Assembly (NCBI GenBank): GCA_039024315.1
Contig: JBCCQN010000018.1
Location: 1-64,000, forward strand
Length of the DNA: 64,000 nucleotides
Reading direction: 5' to 3'
Origin: JBCAWW01 sp039024315
GTDB lineage: Bacteria; Bacteroidota; Bacteroidia; J057
Numbering within the stretch: position 1 is the first letter of the stretch; each line of letters opens with the position of its first letter. Below the pieces are notes generated by a model, which was not told where the DNA came from, did no database searches, and saw nothing but the letters and a program-made list of their open reading frames with translations. The translations under genes and the position numbers were made by a program. Shown piece by piece: positions 27,392 through 37,013 of this stretch.

Positions 27392-30001
27392 ATGAACCGC
27401 TACCTACTCTTCTTACTAGGTATCTCCCTTTGGATTTTGTCGTGCAGCAAGGCTGTCCCACCACCTGAAATAAGCTTACCAGAAGGCTTTGTGATCGAGC
27501 ATCTTTACAGCCCTACAGCTCATGAGCAGGGTTCTTGGGTCTCGATGGCCCTAGATGACAAGGGACGGATCATCGCCTCGGATCAGTACGGACATTTGTA
27601 CCGTATTATCCCAGATGAAATTGGCGTAGGCAGCTCAGCCAAAGTGGAAAAGTTAAACATCGAGATCGGCCATGCACAGGGTATGCTATATGCCTTCAAT
27701 AGCCTGTATGTAGTGGTCAATTCACGTGAAGGAATCGAAGCGAGAAACAGCGGGCTCTATCGTCTTTTTGATACCAATGGGGACGATCAATTTGACAAAA
27801 TTGAGACCATACGAGAATTTGAAGGCTCAGGCGAACACGGTCCCCACACTATTCTGCTCTCCCCTGATGGCGAGTCGCTTTTTTTGATTGCAGGCAATCA
27901 TACCGACCTGCCCGAAATGGATCAATACCTTCTCCCACAATACTGGGAGGATGATCGTCTCTTTCCTATTTACAAAGACCCTCGTGGGCATGCTTACGAT
28001 CGTGGCGCTCCGGGCGGTTGGGTAGTCGAATTAGATCCTGAAGGCCAAGAATGGACCTTAATCAGTGCTGGCTATCGCAATCCCTACGACATGGCCTTCA
28101 ATCCTGATGGAGACCTCTTCGTTTTTGATGCCGACATGGAATGGGATATGGGGATGCCTTGGTACCGTCCCATTAGATTATGTCATGCCACTCGCGGCAG
28201 CGAGTTTGGCTGGCGCACTGGCTCAGGCAAATGGTCAAGTTATTATCCCGACAATTTGCCTCCAGTGGTCAATATTGGTCAGGGTTCTCCTACGGGTGTC
28301 GTAGGTGGACAAGGCCTGAAGTTTCCCACTCGCTACCAAGAAGGAATGTTCTTATTTGACTGGAGTTTTGGTACGGCCTACTTCATAGAACTCAGCCCCG
28401 AAGGTAGTAGCTGGAAGGGCACCAAAGAAGAATTCATGTCTGGGACTCCCCTACCCCTTACCGATGGGATTGTAGGGGCAGATGGAGCCATGTATTTTTT
28501 GACAGGAGGCCGGAGATTACAGTCAGATTTTTATCGCGTTTATTATCAAGGCACTGAGAGTACCGATGCGCCAGATCCGACTAATTTTACCGAGGAGCAA
28601 AAGACACTAAGGCAATTAAGACTCGAATGGGAAGAAAGGCTCAGTCAAAATGATCTCAGCCTTAAAGGAGATGGTGCTTTAGCATATGATGAGGCCTTTA
28701 GAAGTGCGGATAGATTTGTTCGCTACACGGCTCGATTAGCAGCAGAAAGGTCGGAACAAAGAGGCGCATTGGAGGGTCAATTAGCAATGGCTCGTGATCC
28801 AAAGGCACGTTTAAGCTATGCTCTCGCCCTCGCACGAGGCAGCGATAAGGACCAATATCAGGAAGCGCTTAGTCAAGCCTTTAGCCGCTATAATTTCGAA
28901 GTTTGGCCAGTGGATTTCCAACTGGAACTCGTGCGTACCATGGTGGTGAGTTTTGCGCGCAAAGGGATGCCGGAGGAGCCTTACCGTAGCCAGATCATTG
29001 AAGAATTATTGCCTCATTACCCAAACAAAGATGCCCGTCTTAATCGAGATCTTTGCGAATTATTAGTTTATCTCAAGGCTCCTGAGGTGGTAGCACGCAC
29101 TGTTCCTCAACTTACCGGTAAGTCCTTGGGACAGATGCCCGTCGAGATGATCGATGTGTCTCTTACCGAGCGTAGCGAGCAGTACGGCCCGACCATCAAA
29201 GAGATGCTTGAGAATATGCCGCCCGTGGAAGAAATCGCTTTAGCCCATCATCTTAGTTTTGCCACCGAAGGCTGGACACCTGAGCTAAGGCGCAAATACT
29301 TTGAGTGGTTTTATGACGCTATCCAAATGGAAGGCGGGGTCAACTACAAAGGCTTTCTTGATCAGATGCGTTTGGCGGCTTTAGATAATGTACCCTCCGG
29401 GGAACGCTCAGCCATGGCCGAAATCGTCGGAGAGATCCCACCAAGTGTGGATCTTTCTAATCTGCCCCAGCCACAGGGTCCCGGTCAAAATTGGCATCCA
29501 AAAGTAGTCAGAGAAGCCTATACCGCCTCCATCAAAGATGGGAAGATCCGCGATTACGCCCAAGGGGCTAAAATGTATCAAGCTGCCATGTGTGAAGCCT
29601 GCCACCGGATGAAAGGTAAAGGAGGCAATGCAGGCCCCGACTTAACCCAAGTGGGCACTCGTTTCCGTCTTTATGAGATCGTGCAAGCGACCTTAACGCC
29701 GAGCGATCATGTCTCTGATCAATATGCCGCGACGGTACTCAGTCTCAAAGATGGCAAAAAGATGATGGGGAGAATCGTTCGGGAAACCGATGAAGAAATA
29801 GTCCTTAACCCTTCGCCCCTAGCCCCCGAAAAAACCGTAAGTGTGGCTAAGTCAGAAGTAGTAGAACAAAGCCTTTCGGCCCTTTCTCCCATGCCCGCTG
29901 GCTTGCTCAATCGCCTCAACGAAGATGAGGTCCTCGATTTGATGGCCTACCTTATGGCGGGCGGTGAAGAAGATAGCGAAGTCTACGAATTAAGAGAATA
30001 G
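27392..30001 (+). CDS. PVC-type heme-binding lipoprotein with beta-propeller domain
   Basis: An 869-residue lipoprotein (lipobox ILSC at about residue 18). An N-terminal six-bladed propeller resembling NHL/sugar dehydrogenases (about 25-390) is followed by a helical repeat-like region and a C-terminal cytochrome c domain with heme site CEACH (Cys734, Cys737, His738). The last part carries the 'putative heme-binding' extension (NAGPDLTQVGTRF, then DGKKMMGRIV). It lies 60 bases after the DUF1501 gene and is probably in the same operon, making an electron-transfer module at the outer membrane. Substrate unknown. Confidence 0.88.
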   Translation: MNRYLLFLLGISLWILSCSKAVPPPEISLPEGFVIEHLYSPTAHEQGSWVSMALDDKGRIIASDQYGHLYRIIPDEIGVGSSAKVEKLNIEIGHAQGMLYAFNSLYVVVNSREGIEARNSGLYRLFDTNGDDQFDKIETIREFEGSGEHGPHTILLSPDGESLFLIAGNHTDLPEMDQYLLPQYWEDDRLFPIYKDPRGHAYDRGAPGGWVVELDPEGQEWTLISAGYRNPYDMAFNPDGDLFVFDADMEWDMGMPWYRPIRLCHATRGSEFGWRTGSGKWSSYYPDNLPPVVNIGQGSPTGVVGGQGLKFPTRYQEGMFLFDWSFGTAYFIELSPEGSSWKGTKEEFMSGTPLPLTDGIVGADGAMYFLTGGRRLQSDFYRVYYQGTESTDAPDPTNFTEEQKTLRQLRLEWEERLSQNDLSLKGDGALAYDEAFRSADRFVRYTARLAAERSEQRGALEGQLAMARDPKARLSYALALARGSDKDQYQEALSQAFSRYNFEVWPVDFQLELVRTMVVSFARKGMPEEPYRSQIIEELLPHYPNKDARLNRDLCELLVYLKAPEVVARTVPQLTGKSLGQMPVEMIDVSLTERSEQYGPTIKEMLENMPPVEEIALAHHLSFATEGWTPELRRKYFEWFYDAIQMEGGVNYKGFLDQMRLAALDNVPSGERSAMAEIVGEIPPSVDLSNLPQPQGPGQNWHPKVVREAYTASIKDGKIRDYAQGAKMYQAAMCEACHRMKGKGGNAGPDLTQVGTRFRLYEIVQATLTPSDHVSDQYAATVLSLKDGKKMMGRIVRETDEEIVLNPSPLAPEKTVSVAKSEVVEQSLSALSPMPAGLLNRLNEDEVLDLMAYLMAGGEEDSEVYELRE
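29392..29408 (-). repeat. GCGTT-hairpin, imperfect (CCCC/GGGT)
   Basis: Antisense near-copy with a GGA loop in the heme-binding lipoprotein gene; the outer pair is broken. Confidence 0.45.
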
Positions 30002-30015
30002 CTATCCATTTGTTG

Positions 30016-30049
30016 AATTGTTGAATTTATGCTCAATGATTCAACAATT
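30016..30049 (+). terminator. AT-rich hairpin after the PVC-type operon
   Basis: An 11-bp perfect stem (AATTGTTGAAT with its complement) around a 12-nt loop, starting 15 bases after the stop and followed by CTGCTTTTTAG. Confidence 0.65.
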
Positions 30050-30193
30050 CTGCTTTTTAGCTTTCATGTGAATAAGCTACAACCGTTTGCAACCTTTTTT
30101 TCCTTATAATTGTCGTTCATACATCAGGAAAAAGCGTACTACTCTACTAGCGACTCTACGATACGATACTAAACCTCTTTATTTGTTTATTTT

Positions 30194-31447
30194 ATGCTTT
30201 TCCTCCGCTATTGCTTAGTAGTAACCTCTTTGCTTTTGGTACTACCACTGGCTTCCCATGCCCAGATTGTTGATCAACTCGAAACCATTGATGTATTCTT
30301 AGAGTGCGATGCCTGTAATGGGAATCTCGTGCGAGAAGAAATTCCCTACGTCAATTATGTTCGTGATCCAGAGCTTGCCCAAGTACACATCTTCGTAGTG
30401 AGGATTAATACCGCTGGCGGTTCTCGCTTTACCTTCAATTTCATTGGTAAGCAGGTATTTGAAGACATCAACAATACCATCACTTACACCTCACTTCCAA
30501 CCCAGACCGCTCAAGAGATTCAGGAAGATTTGGTTAAGAAAATTCGCATCGGCTTGGTTGGCTATTTAGCGCATACCGATATCGCCGATCAGATGGTGCT
30601 AAACGTTCCCCAAGGGGATAAAAAAAGAGCCAAGGCTACCCTATCTCAGGAAGATGATCCTTGGGATTTCTGGCTTTTTGAGATTTATGCCAGTGGCAAT
30701 ATGTCTTTGCAGTCGCAACGTACCACTGCTAATGTTTGGTCTGGTTTGGAAGCAGAGCGCGTCACTGAGGAATATCGCATCCGCCTACGCCCCTATTACA
30801 ATTTTAGACTGCAGACGATTAAACGTGATTCACTCGAGCCTTTGGTGAGTCGAGTGGAGCGATATGGCTTCAACGGCAGCGTAGTAAAAAGCCTTGGTGA
30901 TCACTGGTCTGTGGGTATTTTCCACAACGCCATGACGGATAACTTTCAAAACATCAATTGGGGGACCAGCTTAGGCCCAGCCTTAGAATTCAATATTTTC
31001 CCATACGATGAGGTAGCGCGCCGAGAGTTTACCATTGCATACCGCACGGGTTACCTCTATCGCGATTATCTGGAAGAAACCATTTTTGGTCAGTTCAACG
31101 AGCATCTCTTAAACCAATCGCTAAGCGTAGATCTCCGTATCCGTGAACCTTGGGGCTCTGTATTTGCAGGCTTACGCGGTTCTCATTTTTTCAACGACTT
31201 TAGCAAAAATCGCCTCGCCTTCAATAGCCGTCTCAATTGGCGTGTATTCAAAGGGCTCAACATGAATGTCCGCGGCGACTTTGCCTTGATCAATGATCAA
31301 ATTAACTTACCCAAAGGCGATGCGAGTTTGGAGGATATCCTCCTAGCCCAAACGCAGCTCGCGACCAACTATAATGTGTTCCTGTCCGCAGGACTGAGCT
31401 ATAATTTTGGTTCTATCTACAACAATGTGGTTAATACGAGATTGTAG
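30194..31447 (+). CDS. Outer-membrane beta-barrel-like protein, conserved in Bacteroidota
   Basis: A 417-residue exported protein (signal MLFLRYCLVVTSLLLVLPLASHA). The first 130 residues form a globular domain with a Cys pair (LECDACNGN). The rest is a series of alternating amphipathic strands with aromatic girdle residues ending in ...NYNVFLSAGLSYNFGSIYNN, typical of small outer-membrane barrels, though the last residue is Leu and not Phe. No named domain recognised. A bidirectional terminator follows. A GCGTT-like hairpin with a 2-nt loop (30602) lies in the linker and encodes Asn-Val-Pro-Gln-Gly. Confidence 0.75.
   Translation: MLFLRYCLVVTSLLLVLPLASHAQIVDQLETIDVFLECDACNGNLVREEIPYVNYVRDPELAQVHIFVVRINTAGGSRFTFNFIGKQVFEDINNTITYTSLPTQTAQEIQEDLVKKIRIGLVGYLAHTDIADQMVLNVPQGDKKRAKATLSQEDDPWDFWLFEIYASGNMSLQSQRTTANVWSGLEAERVTEEYRIRLRPYYNFRLQTIKRDSLEPLVSRVERYGFNGSVVKSLGDHWSVGIFHNAMTDNFQNINWGTSLGPALEFNIFPYDEVARREFTIAYRTGYLYRDYLEETIFGQFNEHLLNQSLSVDLRIREPWGSVFAGLRGSHFFNDFSKNRLAFNSRLNWRVFKGLNMNVRGDFALINDQINLPKGDASLEDILLAQTQLATNYNVFLSAGLSYNFGSIYNNVVNTRL
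30602..30617 (+). repeat. GCGTT-hairpin variant (ACGTT), CCCC stem, AA loop
   Basis: Sense copy in the barrel-protein gene with a 2-nt loop and A replacing the first G; may be coincidental. Confidence 0.4.
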
Positions 31448-31467
31448 CAGTCAGAATTCAAGAATAG

Positions 31468-31501
31468 AAAAGGCAAGACTTCGGATAAAGTCTTGCCTTT
31501 T
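31468..31501. terminator. Bidirectional terminator between convergent genes
   Basis: A 14-bp perfect stem (AAAAGGCAAGACTT and complement) with a 6-nt loop, T-rich on the 3' side of both strands, between the stops at 31447 and 31522. Confidence 0.9.
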
Positions 31502-31521
31502 TTCATTCTCGACCAGAGCAA

Positions 31522-33924
31522 TTATTTATTTGCCGACTTTAAAGCTTCAAGCTCAGCCTTGAGGATTTCTAATTGTTCACCTTGAGCCTCGATCAATTCT
31601 TGTTGATCTTGGACAGCCTTAACCAATACTGGAACCAAGTCTGAATAATAAACTCCCAAACGGTCGAGTGCATATTCTTCATGATCGCCTGTTTCTTCAT
31701 TGACTTTGAAGTCATGGGTTTTCACCACTTCTGGCACCGTTTCTTGCAGATCTTGAGCGATCAGACCTAGCTTACGACTTGGGTGAGGATTTGGATCGTT
31801 GATCCAGTTAAAGCTCACAGGTTTTAAAGCCAATACCGTTTGGAGACCATATTCGATCTGCTGGATGTTGGTCTTGTCCCGTCTATCAGAAGTGTTGACG
31901 GTACCACTAGTGGCATAGACATCATCATAACGCAAACTAGCTGTACCCAAGTCATAGGTATTGTCAATCGTAGGACGCAGGTCTCCTCTAGCGGCTATTT
32001 CACTAGTACCCCCATCTTCAAAATACTCAACTGTCTGAAAACGCACTCTTCCATTTACCTGCAGGGCGTCTAAAGGTACCGTGGTCCCAATGCCTACATT
32101 TCCGTTTTTACGTACAGTTACAGCATTGGCTCGTGAACTAGGGCCAGTACCAATCCCGATCTCAAAGATAGGATCAGATGATATCCAGCTTGTAGCACTC
32201 CCGCCGCCTACATTATAGCGTCCAACCGCAGTCGAACTAAAGCTTTGAGCGCGGACATTATTACCTAATGCAATGGCATAAATAGCTTGTGCTTCAGCAA
32301 AATAACCAGCCGCCAAGGTATAATTTTCTTCTGCATCACAACTGTACCCTAAGGCAGTTGAGCCTAGGGCAAAGGCATCGCTATTAAAGCCCATGGCTGT
32401 AGAGTATAATCCATCTGCATTGGTAAAAAAGCCTGAAGCGAAAGCATAACTGTTACTTGCTTCTGTATCACGTCCCATTGCAGTGGCCCCATAACCTTGG
32501 GCCCGAGTATTTAGTCCACTGGCAAAGGAATACAAACCAATAGAGTCTCGATTCCAGTAAGTGGAAGCAGCGCCAGAAGAGACTGTACCCACTCTAAATG
32601 CATGCAAATCAGGTAGCCACATCAGCTTATCCCCATTCCCTAAGGTATCGGTTCCAAAGAGTACTCGGCGACCGTTGCCAACGTGAAAAGCCGTCTTGGG
32701 AGAGATTCCGACCCCAATGCCGACTTCGCCATCACCTGTAATGGTCATCACATCTCCCGTAGCACCATTCCAAAAGTTCAAACGATCGTTTTGGACATTG
32801 GAAGCATTGTAGGCAGCAATGGACCAATAATTTGTTCCGTTATTATTTTCAAAATTGAGCCGAGCGTAGTCATTACCATTTTCGTGCAAACGGATTTGCG
32901 GGTCAGACAAAGAACCATTGGCAGAGATTTCCAAACTCGCATCTGGACTAGAGGTACCAATGCCTACATCTCCACTACTGTAATAAGCAGTGCTTCCACT
33001 GGTAGCCCAAACGCTGGAACCTGCGTTATCATCAGCAGGGGCCCATTCTGTGCCCGTCCACTTAAGCACCTGACCAGCGTTCGGCGCAGCCGCACTAAAA
33101 CTACGACCTTGAATACCGGCCACGGTAGGTGCGGGATAGGTACCACTCAAATCTCCACTAGCTGCGGTACCGTTCGTGATATCGTCAGAGGCATCAGTAT
33201 CACCCGTATTGCTTATGGTCGTGCCACTAACACTAATGCCGGCTCCGCCACTGTATGTAGGGGGAGCGGGCAAACTAACAGTTCCACCTCCATCAGAAAG
33301 GGTCAGCGTAGTTCCTGAAATACTCAGCGTCTGAATTTCATTATTGGGATCGGCATCGGCATCATCGACATTATCAGTTGAGCTGATGGTAAAGTTGGGA
33401 TAGGTCCCACTGACTGAGGTAGCTCCGCCTCCAGAAATACTTACATTTTGATCAGGTGCTGTATTTTCGATGGTACTGCCATTGATCTGGATACCATTGC
33501 CAGCCACATAGGGCAAACTATCTAATTCATGGGCTTTTTGGGTATACAAGGCATAAGGCACACTATGCAAGGCATTCTCTCCCATCGGCACAAAGCCTCC
33601 CCCAATGTCAACCCGAACTTTGAGTTCGTAATCAGCTGAAGCCCAATCAATAGAAGCAAAGTCTCCATTAAGGACCGCGCCATTCCCTATCACCGCAGTA
33701 AAGAGGCCATAATCGTTGGTCGTAGGCGCATGAGTCTCCTTATAAATTTCTATGCCATTTTGTAGGAGACTAAACTCCACCGCGATCAATTCATTGGACA
33801 CCAAAGCCCCGGCATCTCTAACGACTGCCTGATAAGTCATCGACTGAGGTGTTTGCCCCCAAAGCATCGTAGGAATGCTAGATGCGATCAGGCAAAAAAG
33901 GAGTAGCGTTCGTGTAAGCTTCAT
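31522..33924 (-). CDS. Fibre-like protein with Peptidase_S74 autoprocessing chaperone domain
   Basis: An 800-residue exported protein (signal ending near PTMLWGQ). An N-terminal domain common in Bacteroidota (MTYQAVVRDAGALV...) is followed by low-complexity Ser/Thr/Gly regions, then a run of YadA-head-like repeats (about 500-600) with the recurring pattern xAxAxGxxxxAxxxxSxAxG. The C-terminal intramolecular chaperone domain begins near Ser679 in TSDRRDKTNIQQI, with the expected Ser and Lys (Lys684) of the self-cleavage dyad, and ends in a coiled coil (EAQGEQLEILKAELEALK). By family knowledge it should trimerise and cut itself. A cell-surface fibre is the likely product. Confidence 0.85.
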   Translation of the reverse strand: MKLTRTLLLFCLIASSIPTMLWGQTPQSMTYQAVVRDAGALVSNELIAVEFSLLQNGIEIYKETHAPTTNDYGLFTAVIGNGAVLNGDFASIDWASADYELKVRVDIGGGFVPMGENALHSVPYALYTQKAHELDSLPYVAGNGIQINGSTIENTAPDQNVSISGGGATSVSGTYPNFTISSTDNVDDADADPNNEIQTLSISGTTLTLSDGGGTVSLPAPPTYSGGAGISVSGTTISNTGDTDASDDITNGTAASGDLSGTYPAPTVAGIQGRSFSAAAPNAGQVLKWTGTEWAPADDNAGSSVWATSGSTAYYSSGDVGIGTSSPDASLEISANGSLSDPQIRLHENGNDYARLNFENNNGTNYWSIAAYNASNVQNDRLNFWNGATGDVMTITGDGEVGIGVGISPKTAFHVGNGRRVLFGTDTLGNGDKLMWLPDLHAFRVGTVSSGAASTYWNRDSIGLYSFASGLNTRAQGYGATAMGRDTEASNSYAFASGFFTNADGLYSTAMGFNSDAFALGSTALGYSCDAEENYTLAAGYFAEAQAIYAIALGNNVRAQSFSSTAVGRYNVGGGSATSWISSDPIFEIGIGTGPSSRANAVTVRKNGNVGIGTTVPLDALQVNGRVRFQTVEYFEDGGTSEIAARGDLRPTIDNTYDLGTASLRYDDVYATSGTVNTSDRRDKTNIQQIEYGLQTVLALKPVSFNWINDPNPHPSRKLGLIAQDLQETVPEVVKTHDFKVNEETGDHEEYALDRLGVYYSDLVPVLVKAVQDQQELIEAQGEQLEILKAELEALKSANK
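33076..33092 (+). repeat. GCGTT-hairpin, CGGC stem, GCA loop
   Basis: Exact antisense copy in the S74 fibre gene, read as Ala-Ala-Ala-Pro-Asn-Ala within a tail-fibre-like segment. Confidence 0.78.
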
Positions 33925-34061
33925 AAGATAGCGTTTAGTTTAAGTGGTCAATTCATAAAAAGAGGGTTTACTGCGAAAGGCCGTTAGGAAAAAATCATAG
34001 AAGGCAGGATATTTGCCTCTCTATAATTTAATTTTTTACTGAACCAAAGGAAAGTATCTCC

Positions 34062-35741
34062 ATGAGCGAAACAGAGGCTCGCGCATCCCTTAACTTTATC
34101 GAGACTCGCGTTGAGGAAGACCTCAAGACTGCGAAGTACGACGGACGGGTTTATACGCGCTTCCCCCCCGAGCCCAATGGTTACCTCCATATCGGGCACG
34201 CAAAGTCAATTTGTTTGAACTTTGGGCTAGCCCAGAAATATGGCGGCAAAACCAACCTTCGATTTGATGACACCAATCCAGTAACGGAGGACACAGAATA
34301 TGTGGACTCTATTATGGAAGACGTGCAATGGCTGGGTTTTACATGGGAAGGTCAACCACTTTATGCTTCGGACTACTTTCAACAGCTATATGATTGGGCC
34401 GTACAACTAATCAAAGACGGCAAAGCCTATGTCGATGACTCCACCTTAGAGGAGATCAGAGAGATGCGTGGCGTACCGACGTCTCCAGGTACAGAGAGCC
34501 CTTACCGGGAACGCTCAGTCGAAGAGAATTTAGAGCTCTTTGCCAAGATGAAAGAAGGAGCGTTCGACGAAGGCGAAAAAGTACTACGCGCCAAAATCGA
34601 TATGAGTAGCCCCAATATGCATATGCGTGATCCTATCATGTATCGCATCCTCAAGCGCACGCACCATCGGACTGGCGATGAATGGTGTATTTATCCGATG
34701 TACGACTGGGCCCACGGGCAAAGCGATTCTATCGAAGGTATCACGCACTCGATTTGTACGCTAGAGTTTGAGGTGCATCGGCCGCTCTATGATTGGTTTG
34801 TGGAAGAGCTCGGCATCTATGCTCCCCAGCAAATCGAATTTGCCCGCCTCAACCTCAGCTATACCGTCATGAGTAAGCGTAAACTACGCCAGCTCGTGGA
34901 AGAAGGTCATGTCAAGGCTTGGGATGATCCTCGTATGCCAACTATCTCTGGTATGCGCCGTCGTGGCTATACAGCTGCAGGTATTCGCGATTTTGCAGAC
35001 CGTATCGGTATTGCCCGTCGGGATAATGTAATCGATCTCTCTTTACTGGAGTTTAGTGTCCGCCAAGACCTAAACAAAGTAGCCACCCGCGTAATGGCGG
35101 TGAGTGATCCGATCAAAGTGGTGATCACCAACTACCCAGAAGGACAGGTCGAGGAGATGGAAATTGAAAATAATCCTGAAGATCCAGAAAGCGGTAGTCG
35201 CCTGGTGCCTTTCTCTAGAGAGATTTATATCGAGCGCACTGACTTCATGGAAGATCCTCCTCGCAAGTTTTTCCGTCTGGGACCGGGTCGCATGTCTCGC
35301 CTCAAAGGGGCGTACATCATCCAATGCGACGACTTTGTTAAGGATGGGGCTAGTGGGGAGATTACTGAACTACATTGTAGCTACTTCCCAGAATCTCGTA
35401 GTGGTTCTGACACCTCAGGTCTCAAAGTCAAAGGTACTTTGCACTGGGTTTCGGCGGCGCATACGATTGACGTGGAAGTACGTCAATATGATCGTCTCTT
35501 CAGTGATGAGGCTCCTGATGGTCATAAGGATAAAAGCTTTTTAGACTTTTTGAATCCAGATTCTCTGAACGTTTTGCCTCATGTCAAGGCAGAACCGAGT
35601 CTCAAAGATGCTGCAATCGGTAAGCATTACCAGTTTATTCGCAAAGGCTACTATGCACTCGATCCCGACACTACGGAAGACAAATTGGTCTTTAATCGTA
35701 CGGTGACCTTACGCGATAGCTGGGCGAAGAAGAATAAGTAA
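34062..35741 (+). CDS. glnS: Glutaminyl-tRNA synthetase
   Basis: A 559-residue class I synthetase that charges tRNA-Gln. The HIGH motif appears as GYLHIGHAKS (about residues 40-49) after the conserved PPEPNG, and the KMSKS-like motif as VMSKRKL (about 272-278). The GlnRS-specific SPYRERSVEENL segment is present, separating it from GluRS, as is the C-terminal beta-barrel anticodon-binding region. Length is the usual size for bacterial GlnRS. It is monocistronic by appearance. Confidence 0.97.
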   Translation: MSETEARASLNFIETRVEEDLKTAKYDGRVYTRFPPEPNGYLHIGHAKSICLNFGLAQKYGGKTNLRFDDTNPVTEDTEYVDSIMEDVQWLGFTWEGQPLYASDYFQQLYDWAVQLIKDGKAYVDDSTLEEIREMRGVPTSPGTESPYRERSVEENLELFAKMKEGAFDEGEKVLRAKIDMSSPNMHMRDPIMYRILKRTHHRTGDEWCIYPMYDWAHGQSDSIEGITHSICTLEFEVHRPLYDWFVEELGIYAPQQIEFARLNLSYTVMSKRKLRQLVEEGHVKAWDDPRMPTISGMRRRGYTAAGIRDFADRIGIARRDNVIDLSLLEFSVRQDLNKVATRVMAVSDPIKVVITNYPEGQVEEMEIENNPEDPESGSRLVPFSREIYIERTDFMEDPPRKFFRLGPGRMSRLKGAYIIQCDDFVKDGASGEITELHCSYFPESRSGSDTSGLKVKGTLHWVSAAHTIDVEVRQYDRLFSDEAPDGHKDKSFLDFLNPDSLNVLPHVKAEPSLKDAAIGKHYQFIRKGYYALDPDTTEDKLVFNRTVTLRDSWAKKNK

Positions 35742-35799
35742 GGCAACATTTTTCGTGTAAAAGCGATAAATAAAGTAGATACTGTATTCAAAGAGCGAT

Positions 35800-36471
35800 A
35801 TGATCCTGAGATGGACTAGTGCGATTTTGTTGTTTGTCCTGCTTTGCGGAACGACTTCTCATCTCCCTGGAGAAAGGAAATGGTTCAAGAAGGCACAGTA
35901 CGACAATGATAAAATCGCCCAGCTTACCGCCGAGTTTGGCGCCAAAAAAACCTTAGCGGAGAAGTACAAGCTCCCTATTCTCATCGCCCTGAGCCATTAT
36001 CCAGAGCTCAGGGAAGTGCCTATCGAATTTGTAGAGCAAGCTATCAAAACTACCATGGCGGCGCGTCCGGTGCCGGCCTCGGTCTTTCAACGCCAAGGCC
36101 GTAGGCACTATAAGATCTTTATCAATAATTCAGACAACTGTCAGATTCACATTGATGAAATAAGCTTCAACGGGCAAATTGGAATCATAGGCCATGAGCT
36201 GGCTCATATTCTTGATTACGAGCAAAGTACGGGACCAGGCATCATGGGTGCCGGCCTCAACTACGTTACCGCTCGTACCAAAGCCAATTTTGAAAAAAGC
36301 ATTGACCGCTTAACCATTCAGCGGGGCCTCGGCTGGCAGCTATATGAGTGGTCAGACTTCGCGATCAACCGTTCGGCGGCGAGCCAAAGCTACAAAGACT
36401 TCAAAGCAAGCACCTATCTCCAACCGGAGGAGATCCTCTCTGAAATCGACAAATTACGTACAGGCTCGTGA
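35800..36471 (+). CDS. Exported HExxH protein, putative metallopeptidase
   Basis: A 223-residue protein with a short hydrophobic leader (WTSAILLFVLLCGTTS) suggesting a signal or lipoprotein signal (Cys17). The motif GHELAHILDYE near residue 130 is a zincin HExxH with a downstream acidic residue. The family was not recognised. It overlaps the gluconokinase GTG by four bases, so translation is coupled, although a shared function is not evident. A degenerate GCGTT-hairpin (35839-35855) falls in the signal region. Confidence 0.7.
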   Translation: MILRWTSAILLFVLLCGTTSHLPGERKWFKKAQYDNDKIAQLTAEFGAKKTLAEKYKLPILIALSHYPELREVPIEFVEQAIKTTMAARPVPASVFQRQGRRHYKIFINNSDNCQIHIDEISFNGQIGIIGHELAHILDYEQSTGPGIMGAGLNYVTARTKANFEKSIDRLTIQRGLGWQLYEWSDFAINRSAASQSYKDFKASTYLQPEEILSEIDKLRTGS

Positions 36472-36974
36472 ATCCCACTTTTGTTATCGTTATGGGCGTC
36501 TCTGGTAGCGGCAAAAGCACCATAGGCAAAGGACTTTCGGCCCAAACGGGCTGGCCCTTTTATGATGCAGATGACTTTCATCCTGCAGCAAACGTAGCCA
36601 AAATGGAATCTGGGCAGCCGCTCAATGATGAGGATCGTTGGCCTTGGCTAGACCGATTGCACCAACTTATTACTGAGCATCATGAGCAAAACAAAAGCGG
36701 CATTTTGGCTTGTTCTGCGCTCAAACATGTATATCGAGATCGTCTAGGGGCTAATCTGGGAGACTATGTTCGTTTTGCTTATTTGGATGGAGACTTTTCG
36801 CTGATCGCGGAACGCATGTCTCAAAGGGCCAATCACTACATGCCCGTAAGCCTTTTAAGGAGTCAATTTGAAGCCTTGGAAGTGCCTGAAGATGCCATTC
36901 GCCTCGACATTGCTCAAGGGCCAGAAGAGATTATTCTTGCCTTAAAAAAAGCCTTATCCCTTTTAGAGTCATAG
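36468..36974 (+). CDS. gntK: Gluconokinase
   Basis: A 168-residue P-loop kinase that phosphorylates D-gluconate to 6-phosphogluconate. Walker A is GVSGSGKST (about residues 10-18). The gluconokinase segment YDADDFHPAANVAKMESGQPLNDEDRWPWL follows in its usual place (shown here only as family landmark; key residues Asp-Asp-Phe-His and Asp-Arg-Trp-Pro-Trp). The GTG start at 36468 sits inside the stop of the preceding gene (ATGA-like overlap). Length is normal. Confidence 0.93.
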   Translation: MNPTFVIVMGVSGSGKSTIGKGLSAQTGWPFYDADDFHPAANVAKMESGQPLNDEDRWPWLDRLHQLITEHHEQNKSGILACSALKHVYRDRLGANLGDYVRFAYLDGDFSLIAERMSQRANHYMPVSLLRSQFEALEVPEDAIRLDIAQGPEEIILALKKALSLLES

Positions 36975-37013
36975 AAAAATCCTTATTTGGAGACTTATTC
37001 CAAATTTGACAAC

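Noticed and set aside
32683..33318. 211-codon ORF antisense to the S74 gene
   Set aside because: Rich in Ser/Thr/Ile because it mirrors the repetitive Gly/Ala/Asn codons of the real gene; no protein features.
34499..34515. GCGTTCCC hairpin with a 5-nt loop in glnS
   Set aside because: Only a 3-bp stem, and the codons encode a GlnRS motif conserved in the family.
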